A stretch of 64,000 nucleotides of DNA from Artemisia argyi. Lineage: Eukaryota; Streptophyta; Magnoliopsida; Asterales; Asteraceae. A program made the position numbers and the translations under genes. The notes under the pieces were generated by a model. It was given only the letters and a program-made list of their open reading frames with translations, ran no database searches and was not told the DNA's origin. Positions 23,764 to 35,119 of this stretch are shown piece by piece. Numbering within the stretch: the stretch's first letter is position 1; each line of letters begins with the position of its first letter. The DNA is taken from positions 126,443,823-126,507,822 of the forward strand of contig CM060685.1 of NCBI GenBank assembly GCA_030686995.1, written 5' to 3'.

Positions 23764-24172
23764 TAAGATTCATAATTCCACAATTATGAAGTCTTCTTTT
23801 TATGATGATGACTTGTTCATGATTGTTATCATGACGTTCTTTCCATTTATCACATTTGGTGTGATTTCTCTTCTCCGTCATTCCGTCGGGAGTGAGGACA
23901 CTATTTTTGACCCTGGTATCGTTTCTAATAGTTTTCACTATTATAATACCATCGTTTATCTCATCGGGGTGGAACTTTCAAATAAATCATATGTTTATCC
24001 AAATATTTTGAATGAAAGCCCGAGTGAGATTATTTTTCCACGGATTTTTCCCCAAGGACGAATTAATTTGGGGATCGAGTCAAGCTCATGTGACTCGGTA
24101 ATAAAAAACAAGCGCTTCGTGGGTGGCAACCCATGCTTATCCATTTCATCTTCTTATTTTTCTTATTTCTAA
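23750..24172 (+). pseudogene. C-terminal accessory module shared with the element at 60122-62587
   Basis: In a different frame from the protease, starting MSLNDKIHNS at 23750. It has a hydrophobic, possibly membrane-spanning stretch (FMIVIMTFFPFITFGVISLL), then GSEDTIFDPGI, YLIGVELSN and VYPNILNESPSEI. The C-terminus of the element at 60122-62587 has the same motif order. In intact relatives the module probably follows the acidic repeats in one frame; here a shift just before 23750 separates them. I know of no function. It lies where pol would be expected in a full Athila element. Confidence 0.65.
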
Positions 24173-27100
24173 CAAATAACATGAGGAGGGGGTGCTCTTC
24201 CATTCTTGTGTTCCGTGGTTGTTTGTGAATGTTTGTTCAGGATTGCCCGCGATTTATGATGACTCTCGTGCTCATCATGATGTTCTTTCTCCACTCGAGT
24301 CTCATTCATTGATGCTTTTGGAAATCCTATATCCAAAAATCTTATCGACTAACGTTTTCTTTGGCATAATTAATAAACAGCCCTAGAATTTTGTTAGGAT
24401 TGCCTTTACCCGTAAAACATTGAGGACAATGTTCAATTCTAGTCTGGGGGAGGGTTAATCTTCGATTCGATTTGACCTAGCATTTTTCACCATGTCGTGC
24501 ACTCTCGTAACTCCGTTTTTCCTAAAAAATTAAAAAAAATTGAAGATTTTGAAAAAAAAAATGAATGAAAAAGTCATGAAAAAGGCACAAAAAAGTGTGA
24601 AAAGTTGAAAAGTTGTAAAAAAATATAATAAAGTTTGAATAAGAGTTTTGACAACTTATTGACTTTCCTGCTGGTGAGAGTAGGAATAAATATTTTGACT
24701 TGACCGGGCGTGTTGAGCCCTAGCTTGTCTCCCTTAACCAATGATAATCATATAAGCTTGTGCTAGTCTTTTACACAAGGAGCTATAAAATGTGAATTCT
24801 TTCTTAAGAATCTGCAAGTTCCCATACTTGACTTTATACATGCGCAGCTTAAAAGCTTTCGCTAGTCTTTTACATAACGAGCTAGAAAACGCGAATTCTT
24901 CTTCTAGAATTTGCAAGTTTCTGTAACTGACTTTATATATGGGTGGCTGATTATCGGCTAAGTATTCGCTGGTTTCATTACTTGGAATCTTAAATTGCGA
25001 AGAGCGAGAAATGATACAGTTTTGTTTAGAAGTTAGATGCTAAACGTGGAGTAGTTGGTTCTCCTTAGAGCTCATGAGAAGTACTTGTGGCTTTTTGCTC
25101 CCGCAAAATTACATCACCGATATATAATAGATGTTCTAGGTTAATTAGTGGTATTTAGGTTTGGATAATATTTAGTTTCTTATTTTCTTAAGAGAATCTT
25201 TGCTTTAGAAGTTGGGTACATATCAAGGAACATCAAAAATAAAAGCAAAAATAAAAAAATCAAAAGTCAAAAGTTGATTATGTATGTGGTTTTGGAGCTA
25301 CCCGATAAGCTTCCATTGATGTTGAAAGAAAAAAGTATGAAAAAAGTGAAAAATATGAGAAAAGTGAAAAATGAAAAAAAGTGAAAAGTGAAAGTTGTAT
25401 CGAATAAGAGCTTATGTATAAAAGTTGTTGGCACGTGAGGAGCATGTGGATGATTCTGAATTGGACACATGAGGTGCACGTGAAGTACTCCGCAACTTAT
25501 ATTTGAGATTGTATGTACCCCAATTCCTTGATGTGGACCGAATTTCTATTGCAGTGGTTCTTGAGAGAAAATGAAAAACTACTAGTGTTTAAACTTGGTA
25601 TCTCTATCGGACTTAAAAATATTGAAACGAGAAAATATGAAGAAATTCATTTATCAACAAAAATAAAAACTTGAGATACAAAACTTAGGACATGGGAGTA
25701 AGAGGTTTCCACAAGTAACTTTTATGAGTAGTGTTAGCATCTAATTTGTAGATAAGCTGTGATCTCGCTTGTACGCTTAGTTTGGGGGCTTGTGAAAAAT
25801 CAAGGATGATGATTTTTATCCGTATGGTCACTTTTCTATGAGAAGTGTTTCTACTTTTTGACCCTAAAAATTATTGCAAAATAATGAAAGTTCAACAAAC
25901 CGTCACAAGAATTAAATGAGAAAAGTCCAAAAATAGTAGTGATAAGTCAAGTAAAGGAATAAAATTTGGAAAACGGAGCGTTTGCGGGAATAAATGATTT
26001 TGTAATTACTTTTGAACCTCCTTGCTACTATACAACGTTAGTAGGAAGAATTATGAAATTATTTATCCCAAAAGCGTGAATTGATCACATTGCGTGAGGG
26101 CACGACAATACCTTAGTCCGGGGGATTTTGGTGAGTACTTATTTACTCACCTTTTCTTTACCAAATAGAGACTTAATAATCCAAAAACTAACCCAAAATG
26201 CCAAAGAATATGTGTTTTTGTGATTGTGAATGTGCAGGAACGGATATTTCAATAAATAACGAAAAACAAACGGAAACCGACAAAAACGAGCACGAGAGTG
26301 GAATGTGTGCAGAATAGTCAAAGAAAGTCAATGCTGAGCCTACAAAGCCTAAAAGAGACCTCAGAGATTTGAGATTTGTCAGATTTTATCCCTGGATGAA
26401 GTTTCAAGATAATGTCACTTTCGGTCCTCCAAGTTTCACATAATGACAAAATTGATCCCAGGAAGAAATATTTGAAGGAAAGTCAAACTCAAGTCCTCCA
26501 TAAATCAGAAAGTCACAACAAAAGCCCTTGGGTTACACTTTTGAAGAATGACAGATTTGGTCCTTAGTTTTTCAAATTATACACATTTGGTCCTTATTAT
26601 TTCATAAACATTAAATCTGAAAATCCAATACAAAATCCTAGTCCATGTTTTGTTTTAATCCAAATCCACAACAAAACTAAAAGTCCAAATCCAATTAAAC
26701 AAACCCAAGCCCAATCCACAACAAAAACCCGAGCCCATCTCCCTTCAACCCGGTCAAACCATTAAACCTGAGTCAATAGGTAATAAAATATTACCTACAA
26801 AATGTTCCCGCCCCCCTTTTTCACCCAAATTACCCAGAATATGAACCCTAAGTAACCCATCCACCCAATTACCGTACTTAAGGGCAAATTGGTCCAATCA
26901 TTTGCTTCTAGAAGCATGTCAGAGGTGTCAGAAGGAGTCAGAGCCAAAGAAACACACAGGTGGATACATGACAGCTTTCCATTGGCTTCTATACGTCACA
27001 ATATTGATCATACGGTTGATAATGATATGGGAATGATTGGAAATGATCAGAGGGCTCAGGATTGGTTCAGAAAAATCACACCACACGGATTGCCAAGCTG

Positions 27101-27595
27101 GCAATCCGTGGCTATCTATTCTAGATCCTTCTCACTCATTTAAATAGAGGTGTAGGTTAGCTGTTTTCAGTGGTGGAGAGTAGTGTAACAAAACTCTACC
27201 CATTTACTTTCTCAGCTTTTAGTGTAATTTTACTTTCAATTGTAATCTTTAAGTTTTAATGAAATCTATTTTCTATCTTTAATCTTTACAGCTTATTGTT
27301 TTGGCTTATTGTTATAGCTTTTATCTCTTTAATTCTCAGTAGTGTATCAGTTTTAAATCACCTTGTTTACTCTTTCATTTGCAATGTAGTTTTAGTTATT
27401 CATAAAGTTTCATAAAAAAAATATAAAAACTTAAAAATAAGTTTTGTTAAATCAGCTTTCAATTAAGCTGAATTGTTGTTTGTTATTACTCATATTGGCT
27501 TTGTAGCTCTTGTGAGTGAGTAGTCTGTTTCCATAAGTATCAATATTCACATGTTCAATTCTGGTCAAACTAAAGTCAACAAAGAAGATAGGTGG
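24173..27595 (+). other. Non-coding 3' internal region of the Athila-like element
   Basis: No convincing gene. 24416-24454 holds a stem-loop (arm AACATTG, loop AGGA) followed by AGTCTGGGGGAGGG, a polypurine module. 26330-26900 has recurrent short phrases (TTTGGTCCTT, GGTCCTCC). A perfect 12-bp inverted repeat with a 3-base loop lies at 27084-27110, shortly before TTTAAATAG. The 84-codon frame at 26889 spans that hairpin and is probably chance. The bases just before the right LTR (AAAGAAGATAGGTGG) are the likely terminal polypurine tract. Confidence 0.6.
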
Positions 27596-29396
27596 TGTAC
27601 TATAGTGATTTTGATAGGCCAAAGTAGAAAGGGAAGGGTTTGAGCCTGTCTAGAGACAGGCTAGCTAAGTGAAACACCTCTTTTCATGCTGAGGTGGAAT
27701 GTTTATGTAAGTACTTGGTTAAATTTCATCATACTTAGTAGTATATTATGTGATTCTGAGTTGTGGTTTAGTTTAGTTACATTTGATTGTTGTTATTGCT
27801 TCTGTTAGTATAAATTTAGCTAGTTAGATCATTAGTTTGTAGTTTTGTGGACTATTTCGCTGTTTCATAGTATAAGTTGATTGATAAGGGAGTGTTTAGA
27901 TTTGCTTGGATCTGAGTTTAGTAGTTGTTAGTTTGCTATCATTGCTTTACTCTTAGCTTATATCAGTTTAGTATAAATCAAATAGGGCATAATATAGTAG
28001 GCTTGTTCGTTAAAAAGTCAAAGTAAGGTTTTATAATAAGTGACAGTTTGATTTTGTTAAATCAGTAAGTGGAATTATAGAAATAGTTGCATAATAGTAT
28101 AAATTAGCTTAGTATAGTGTAACATTAGCTTAATACAACATATAGGATAAGATTAGATTGATAGAATTTGGTTGTGGTCAAATTCGTTTGGTGATTCAAA
28201 TAGTCAATTGTTTCAGGTTGAAGTTTCCACAGGTTGCTGATTTTGGATTCAAATAGGATAGTGATTGATAGTTAGAGTTAGGGCTTTTGGCACTTTTAGT
28301 ATCTCAGTAGTATAGAATTTAATTTGCCCCAATAATATCATAGTTCAGAGCTTATTAGGTGAGCTTATTGTATCTACAAGATTAGTACATTAGAACTAAA
28401 AGCTGATAATTGCATAGGCCTGCTAGAACTCAGTTGAGCTTGAATCTTAGTATCTCTGTTGTTTCTGAGTTCCATTAGAGTGTTTTTCATATGTTATTTG
28501 TAGTGCTTATCATAAACCGTTATTGCTTCATTCTAGTGTTCCTGTGTTATTTCTGTTCTGATTTTAGTCTCATTGTGCTTATTAGTTCATATTTCTTCTG
28601 TGGTTTCAGTTTCATAAAGTTTTGTTGCAAGTGCTTATTAATAAGCACTTGCTATAAGCTGTTTTTGGCTCATTAAGCACTTTACTAGCTTATTTCTTTT
28701 TCAAAATTTTTCCCCAAGTTCCTTTATTATTTTAGAATTTCTTTGAATTTTTCATATTTTTCTGAATTGTTTTACTATTTTTCTTAATTTTTCTTAGTTT
28801 TAAATCATTTTTAAATACTTTTAAATAAATAAAAATAAAAAAAAAATCAGAAAAACCCATAAAAAATCCAAAAATATTTTAGATAATTCTTTTCTATTAT
28901 TTTAGAATTTTCAAAGTTGATTTTGTATTTTTCCCATTTATTTTACATTTTCTTTTATTTTTAATTACTTTTTAAATTCCAAAATTAGCAATAAATTCAT
29001 AGAAAATAAATAAAAAGTCAAAAAATATCCTTCTTTTTCTCAAAATTATTTTAAGTAGTTTAAGATTTTTAGAAATTTATTTCATATTTTTAGGATCATT
29101 TTTCATAAATAGTTACGTTTTTGTTCGTACGTTACATTTTAAAATCGCGTTTGAATTCCCGTTTTTAGATTTTAATCACTTGTGCATATATAGCTTGTAT
29201 CTTCTGCTTATTTCATCATTTCTTTTCATTATTTGAGTTCCACATTCACAATTTTCACTTTTCCACTTTTCACGACATGATTTGGCGAATCGAATTTCAC
29301 GATTCCATTCAACCTTCGTTGGGATACGACTCGGGTAATCCGTATTTCTTGCGGATTTCCTCGATACTTAATATATATACCATAATTGAGTAATCA
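27596..29396 (+). repeat. Right LTR of the Athila-like element (uninterrupted)
   Basis: Begins TGTACTATAGTG after a purine-rich tract and ends GAGTAATCA. It preserves the pre-insertion sequence GGAATGTTTATGTAAG (around 27698-27713) that is interrupted in the left LTR. Differences from the left copy are scattered, a few per cent by eye. Confidence 0.9.
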
Positions 29397-29625
29397 CCTG
29401 CAATACATTATCACATAATAGGAATGACTCGAAGAAGGATTAAAAATTGTTTAGGAAGAGGCGTAGTTTTTATTTGAGCTAAAGAATAATTCGTCGCACC
29501 ATAAGAAACTTATAAAAGAAAACATGGCTCTATACTAATTTTTATAACACGGAATCGTTTTAGAGCCCACTTTCATTAAAACCGGGCTCTATTAAGGGGG
29601 CTCTATGTCCATTTTTGTAGTAGTG
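29397..29625. mobile_element. Terminus of a CACTA-type DNA transposon
   Basis: Read on the minus strand from 29625, the end is CACTACTACAAAAATGGAC, a typical CACTA terminal repeat. It is followed by subterminal repeats of AGAGCCC/GGGCTCT (29560-29600). The other terminus and any transposase are not in the window. The right Athila LTR abuts this piece, so that element may have landed inside a CACTA copy. Confidence 0.6.
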
Positions 29626-29879
29626 TTTTCTGAATTATAAACCCTCATATGTAACTTCATGTTTATTTTATTTCTAAAAGTAAGCAACGCTATCCTTGAT
29701 CTAGAAGCATGTTCTTTTGAACTGAAAACAAAGCTATCCTTCAGCACAACTTACGAACCTGAATGTTAAACACGATCAACAAAAATATTATGCATGTAAA
29801 TTTGGTTGCATGTTATGAAAAATATGAAGTTTGTAACCAATATGTGGAATGGTAAAACTGTTGTGTCATACCGAAACAT

Positions 29880-29968
29880 ATCAACTATTAGTTGGGCCTT
29901 AGCCCATACAAAACATACAACTAACACTCCCTGCAATCCGAGCGGAGAAATCGCGAAAGCTCGGATTG
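29880..29968 (-). other. 3' edge of a Ty1/copia element: stem-loop, polypurine tract and LTR start
   Basis: On the minus strand a 10-bp stem (arm CAATCCGAGC, 29934-29943 with 29959-29968) is followed by GCAGGGAG and then TGTTAGTTGTATG at 29926, a copia-like LTR start. The LTR would run left toward about 29640, but I could not find its other end. No coding part of this element is visible. Confidence 0.45.
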
Positions 29969-29979
29969 AATTAAAAAGC

Positions 29980-29980
<1 letters not shown>

Positions 29981-30024
<44 letters not shown>
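29981..30024. repeat. (AAT)n microsatellite
   Basis: About 14 uninterrupted AAT/TAA units followed by A-rich DNA. Confidence 0.95.
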
Positions 30025-30029
<5 letters not shown>

Positions 30030-32440
30030 AAATAAAACATTAAAGCAATAACTAGTTATTTGATGAACATATCCGATGACAGCAAGCGGATGATTTTCAA
30101 AACAGAAAGTCACGCACTGATAAACCATTTTTTTTTAAAACAAACAAGAGATAGATATCCATTCAACAAGCAAGATTATTACAATAATCTTTTATATAAT
30201 AAAAAAAAATTACATTGGTTTGGAGTTTTTTTTACAAAACAATCTTATGGAAAAAAAATTGGACTAATGGGAGAGCTTGATTTTGACACATAAACGAAAT
30301 CAAGCAATATGATTAGCTAATAAAAAGTCAAAATTAAGTTGATTTTGGTTAAAATTTAATAAATTTGATGGAGAATTTGATTGGGAAAAAAACACATAAA
30401 AATATAGGTGTCAAATTTATGAAAATAAAAACTTAAAAAAAAAAAAAAAAAAAATAGGTAATTAATAAAACTTTAGTGTTTGAATTTTAAATATAGTATA
30501 TAGAGTTAAATGTAAAATTATAAGTCTCCATGTTTTTTAATAACTTTAGATAATAAACAAATAACCCCTTACACTTTATACCACATGTATTTTATAATAT
30601 GAATTTTGTATACAATTACATGTATGAATATTAGCTTGAGACTCTCATCTATTTAAATTACAAAATTTTGTAAATATACTAATTATTTTTAGTATACGTA
30701 AAATATTTTTAAAATAAATATTATTTTTATTTTTTACATCTATAAAGACTAATGTTATCCTATTTAAAAGTTTAATCTATGCGTACACGGGTTTGAATAT
30801 TAAAAACGGCTAAAATTATTATTAACGGTAATATAAATATTAAATGTTAAGCATAAGTTACTGTGATATAAAAACAAATATACGTGATTGTACTTATAAC
30901 AACGACTCATGTAACTATTATTTAAAGTTTATATAAAGATACCCGGAAAAATATTTTAAAAAAAACTTTACGGAGTATATTTAAACTTCATCAACACTCA
31001 TTATGTGCTACTAAACTCGCACATTTTGCACAACATGATATCATATATACGCGATTGTACTTATAACAACGACTCATATAATTATTATTTAACGTTTATA
31101 TACGAATATCCTGAAAAATATTTTTACTTTATCAACGCTCATTATGTGCTACAAAACTAGCACATTTTGTACAACATGATACTAATAGTTAAAGTTAAAC
31201 AATGACATCAACCTCAACCCCAACATCTTTATCAGCTAAATAAAAGTTTATATACGGATATCCGAAAAAACATTGTTAAAAACTTTACGGAGTATATTTT
31301 AACTTTATCATCGCTCATTATATGCTACTAAACTCGCACATTTTGTACATCATGATATCAAGTATATGCGATTGTACTTATAACAACGACTCATGTAATT
31401 TTATTTAAAGTTTATATATGGAGTGTATTTTAACTTCATCAAAGCTCATTAGGTGCTACTAAACTCGCACATTTTGTACGACATGATATCAATAGTTAAA
31501 GTTAAACAACAACATCAACCTCAACCTCAATATCTATGTCAGCTAAACAAAGTTAAATATTTCATCCAATAATTTTTTTTACAAAAGATTAATAGATATT
31601 AATACATAATGAAAAACTCATGCATATTTATTAGTTGTACTTATATCACATTTCACGGGTAAATTCTTATATGCACATATAGTAAACTAAAATTTTAAAA
31701 TAAATTTGATTTATGTATAGTCACACTTAGTATTTGCACAAGTCATTGCTTAACCTTTGTTGTATAATGTGTTGACATGAAAAGAAAGATTCATACAACC
31801 TTTATTGTGCATGCAAGGTGCTTATACAGACAAAAATGCTGAGAAGATTTACGCTTCCCCAGAGACCCAAAAGATGCTAAAAAGCAAATTACAATTTACT
31901 CATCCCCGAAAAAATGGGTAGGTTCTTTGAATTGCCTATTACGTGGAATACGTTTGGTTTAAACAATTTCTTTAGTATGGGCTATGGGTCAAAGCCGACG
32001 AGATTTGGTCCACAAATATTCTTACCTTGAATTTTATTTTGCAAAGACACTCTCAAAGATCCCCTAAGAATTTTTTGAGTGCCTGATGCATTAGCGTAAC
32101 ACACGTCATAGGGTTTTTTTTTGCCCAATGACGCCGTTTAACTGCACCTGAGGATGCGCCATTGCTGCATCGTTGGTCCCTTCGTCAGCCCTTTACTTAA
32201 AAAAAATGACATGAAATGTTAAATCAAACTATCTTACAAAAAAATATTTAACATTTATCATTTAAAACACTTATTTAAGTAATTATCTACCACATAAAAT
32301 CAAAACAAATTAATGTATATATTTATATAGACTTGCAATAAGCAATATTTATATAACAAATTTTTTTGTCATAACCTAATGCGTGCACAGGTATTATAAC
32401 TAGTAAACCGAGAGTTTAAGTTGACTTGAATTAAAATTAA
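30025..32440. other. AT-rich intergenic DNA with a tandem repeat
   Basis: No credible gene; the 77-codon frame at 30060 is AT-driven. Between about 30880 and 31560, four imperfect copies of a block carrying GCTCATTATGTGCTAC and CGCACATTTTGTAC repeat at about 130-190 bp. Every second copy adds a TTAAAGTTAAACAA...CAACCTCAA segment. 31560-32440 shows nothing recognisable. Confidence 0.6.
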
Positions 32441-32454
32441 AATTAAAAAACGCT

Positions 32455-32832
32455 GCTGCTGCTTGCTGCTTTCATCTTTTTGTTGTTGTTGTTGTTGTCA
32501 TAATCATCTCCGTGTCGTTTTAGTTTCATCATCTTCTTCTTGTTCATCATCTCCTCTTTTGCTGCTTTCTTCTTCTTTTTCTTCTTGTTGTCATCATGCT
32601 TCCGCTTCATCTTCTTCTTATTCTTCCCCTTTTCTTCTTCCTCTTTTTCCTAGTTCCTATCATCTTCTTTCTTCTTTATCATATTCAATTCTGCTGCAAT
32701 TTTGGCCAAATAACGCTTCTGGAAACTTTTCGCTTTTTTCTCCATCATAGCGTCATAAGCATCATCTCCCATTAGCTCATGTTGTTCCTTTTCCTGTATT
32801 TTCCGAAACAACTCGTCGCACAAGTGTTCCAT
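32455..32832 (-). other. Charged low-complexity ORF remnant, unknown
   Basis: ATG at 32832 opens a 60-codon frame (MEHLCDELFRKIQEKEQHEL...) ending at 32650. After the stop the same frame continues open to about 32455 with Lys/Glu/Asp/Asn-rich sequence produced by an AAG/GAT/AAC-rich tract. Could be a broken exon of a charged host protein or simply a purine-rich repeat. I do not recognise it. Confidence 0.3.
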
Positions 32833-33067
32833 TTAGTTTCGTGCACTTAGGGTGTGTCTAATGGCAACCCTTCGGCATTCAAAATCTCTCTCTCTCCATA
32901 AACGAGCTACTGCTACCTCCTCCGACATCTCTACCCTCTCAAAATTACTAGTTGTGTCCATATTACACTATGTTTATCAACAATCTATCACAACTCAATC
33001 TGTAGTTTGGTTTGTTAGTTTGTTCGGTCACAATGTTTGAAGAGTAATGTAATATCAACAAAAGATT

Positions 33068-33068
<1 letters not shown>

Positions 33069-33112
<44 letters not shown>

Positions 33113-33235
33113 ACATAATGGTGTGCCAAGTTCACTTGTTCAATCAAATACATTCTTTCTTTTTTATAATTGCTTTGATTGGACAATTATCTTGCATTAT
33201 AATTGCTTTGATTGGACAAGTAATCTTGCACATCA
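33069..33235. repeat. A39 run followed by a 30-bp duplication
   Basis: 39 uninterrupted A residues (33069-33107), then a roughly 30-bp unit TTATAATTGCTTTGATTGGAC present twice (33168 and 33197). The poly(A) could mark the end of an old retroposed transcript, but no target duplication was found. Confidence 0.5.
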
Positions 33236-33367
33236 TTGTGTGATTTATTTTATAATTTTTTATGGACATAGCATAAATGATTAAAAAACAAAAAAGTAAC
33301 GGGAAACATATAACGGCTGCTTATTTAACAAAAGGTTTGTTATTCAGGAAGATGAAGTACACTACAT

Positions 33368-34480
33368 TAGGAGTGAGCAAATAGACCGAGAACCGAACCG
33401 GAACCGACCCAACCCGAACCGCATTTTAGAACCGCGGTTCGGTTCTCGGTTCATATTTATTTTAAATTTCGGTTCTCGGTTCGGTTCGGTCCAAAACCGC
33501 GGGTATTGGTTCCGGAACCGAAGAACTGCACTACTTTTCAAATATAAATGAATACATCATATCGTAAGTTAATGCATGTATTAATCTGATGATATTGGAA
33601 CATTTAATGCACTTTAGTTTCTTGAATGATGCCACCTATTACGAAGACAACAATGTGTTAGTATGTTGTATGTTATATTCACTATTCAGTACGAATGACA
33701 TCTAAACAAGTGATTCCTTGACTCCTAGATATATGTCAGTAATGTGACAACTATATTATGTTATTTGAACAAGTAATTCTTTGACTTATATATATATGTC
33801 AGTAATGTCACAACCATTGAACCATATTATTTTATTTGCACAAAACAGAGGCATAGCATATAATAGAGTTTTCATCTTTAATAACATGCCGAAATAGAGT
33901 TACCAAAGCATAAATAATGGAGGTTTCACACTCACATCAATGGTATGACTATGCCCTTATTCATTTCATGCGCAAAAAAATTTAGTGGAACAATGGTGAT
34001 TTTATAAAGATGGGCTCAAAATCATTTTGAAAAACAAAACGTACCAAAATATGATTCGTGCAACTTTTGCCACCCAATATAGCTTACAAAATACTTTCTA
34101 CCATTTCCAATCTATTCTCACCTTACTATACATGATTCTGTAAACACTTTTCGGTTCATGAAGCATCATGCACTCAGAAGTTCCGAACAAAAGTTTTACA
34201 CATTCTTGTAGTTGTTTTTCTAAGTGTCAAACGTTGATGTTAAAAACGATCTTAAATTAGTGCAAACATATATAGAATATTTCAATTTTGGGCGGATTTT
34301 TCAAATTTTGCGGTTCTAATCGGGTAGAACCGAAATACCCCAACCGAACCCGAGAACCGAACCGGAACCGAAACATGTTCTTCGGTCCGGTTCTCGGTTC
34401 CTAAAATATGAGTTTTTCGGTTCTCGGTTCTTTCGGTTCCGGGTCGGTTCCGTGCGGTTCCGGAACCGCGCTCACCCTTA
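33368..34480. mobile_element. hAT-like non-autonomous transposon with AACCGG-rich ends
   Basis: Terminal inverted repeats TAGGAGTGAGC and TAAGGGTGAGC (read inward) flank about 1.1 kb. Both subterminal regions are packed with GAACCGAACCGG / CGGTTCGGTTC runs in inverted orientation (33385-33530 and 34315-34470). Flanking 8-mers CACTACAT (33360-33367) and CACTAGAC (34481-34488) agree at six positions, an imperfect hAT-type 8-bp duplication. The interior is AT-rich with no transposase. Confidence 0.7.
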
Positions 34481-34488
34481 CACTAGAC

Positions 34489-35119
34489 GATTTTATTACT
34501 TTAATTTAATTTAATTAGATGGGTCACCTCACCGTGTACTATCATTGTGAGATTTCAAAGTAAAATAAGGCCCATCCGCAATGGAGCCGTGTTATTCGGT
34601 CAAAGAATGATGACTCATCAATTAATGCATTGTGGAAATCCACATAGGCATATGTATATTGAATGTTCGCTAGTCTTTGCGCACACCATTAATATTCGCC
34701 TTTGTGTGTGTGTTTATGGCTTAGTTCTGGGTTCGAATCTTCATACTTGATATATCTGTTTATTGCTTAGATCTTGTTTTGATAGTTTTGCTGATGAATT
34801 ACTATGTACAGGATGTGACTATATATATGTGATCATTGGTGGCCATTTGGATATATAGTAGCATTTGGACATTACTGATTGAATACAAACTAATACAGTT
34901 GTATTCTTGGTGTTATATGAATTAACTACAAGTTTTAGAATAATTCAGCCCTGCATTACATGTTCTACCTCAAAATATTAGATGCAGTATCAGTCAAGTT
35001 ACACAACACCATACATATATCTTACAATACCTGTTGTTCCATCATTACAAACACGAAAAGTGAAACTACAAAAGATTGTAATGACATCGCATAAAGTTTT
35101 ACCAGCAAAAGCTTAAAAG
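34489..35119. other. Intergenic DNA downstream of the YqgF-like gene
   Basis: No gene seen. TGGCTTAGTT...GGGTTCGAATC near 34718 resembles tRNA A- and B-box sequence, but the two lie too close together and no cloverleaf forms. The last 150 bases probably include the 3' untranslated region of the minus-strand gene. Confidence 0.4.

Larger units (their letters stand above)
11467..29396 (+). mobile_element. Athila-like Ty3/gypsy retrotransposon, pol-less, with a nested element in its 5' LTR
   Basis: LTRs of about 1.8 kb start TGTACTRTAGTGATTTT and end GAGYAATCA. The right copy (27596-29396) is uninterrupted; the left is split at 11577/18302 by a complete inserted element. An Asp-tRNA-type primer site follows the left LTR, then gag-protease (20523-23763), a C-terminal accessory module (to 24172), a stem-loop/polypurine module (24416-24454) and 3.1 kb of non-coding DNA. 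No RT, RNase H or integrase is present. The flanks show no matching 5-bp target duplication (left CGACAG, right CCTGCA), which suggests recombination between copies. Confidence 0.85.

Noticed and set aside
32463..32750. Ser/Cys-rich plus-strand ORF
   Set aside because: Translation of a TCT/TTC-rich tract; the complementary strand frame is the better, though still weak, candidate.
34700..34745. Possible tRNA gene around GGGTTCGAATC
   Set aside because: The A-box-like and B-box-like sequences are nearly adjacent, so no D arm, anticodon arm or acceptor stem can form.
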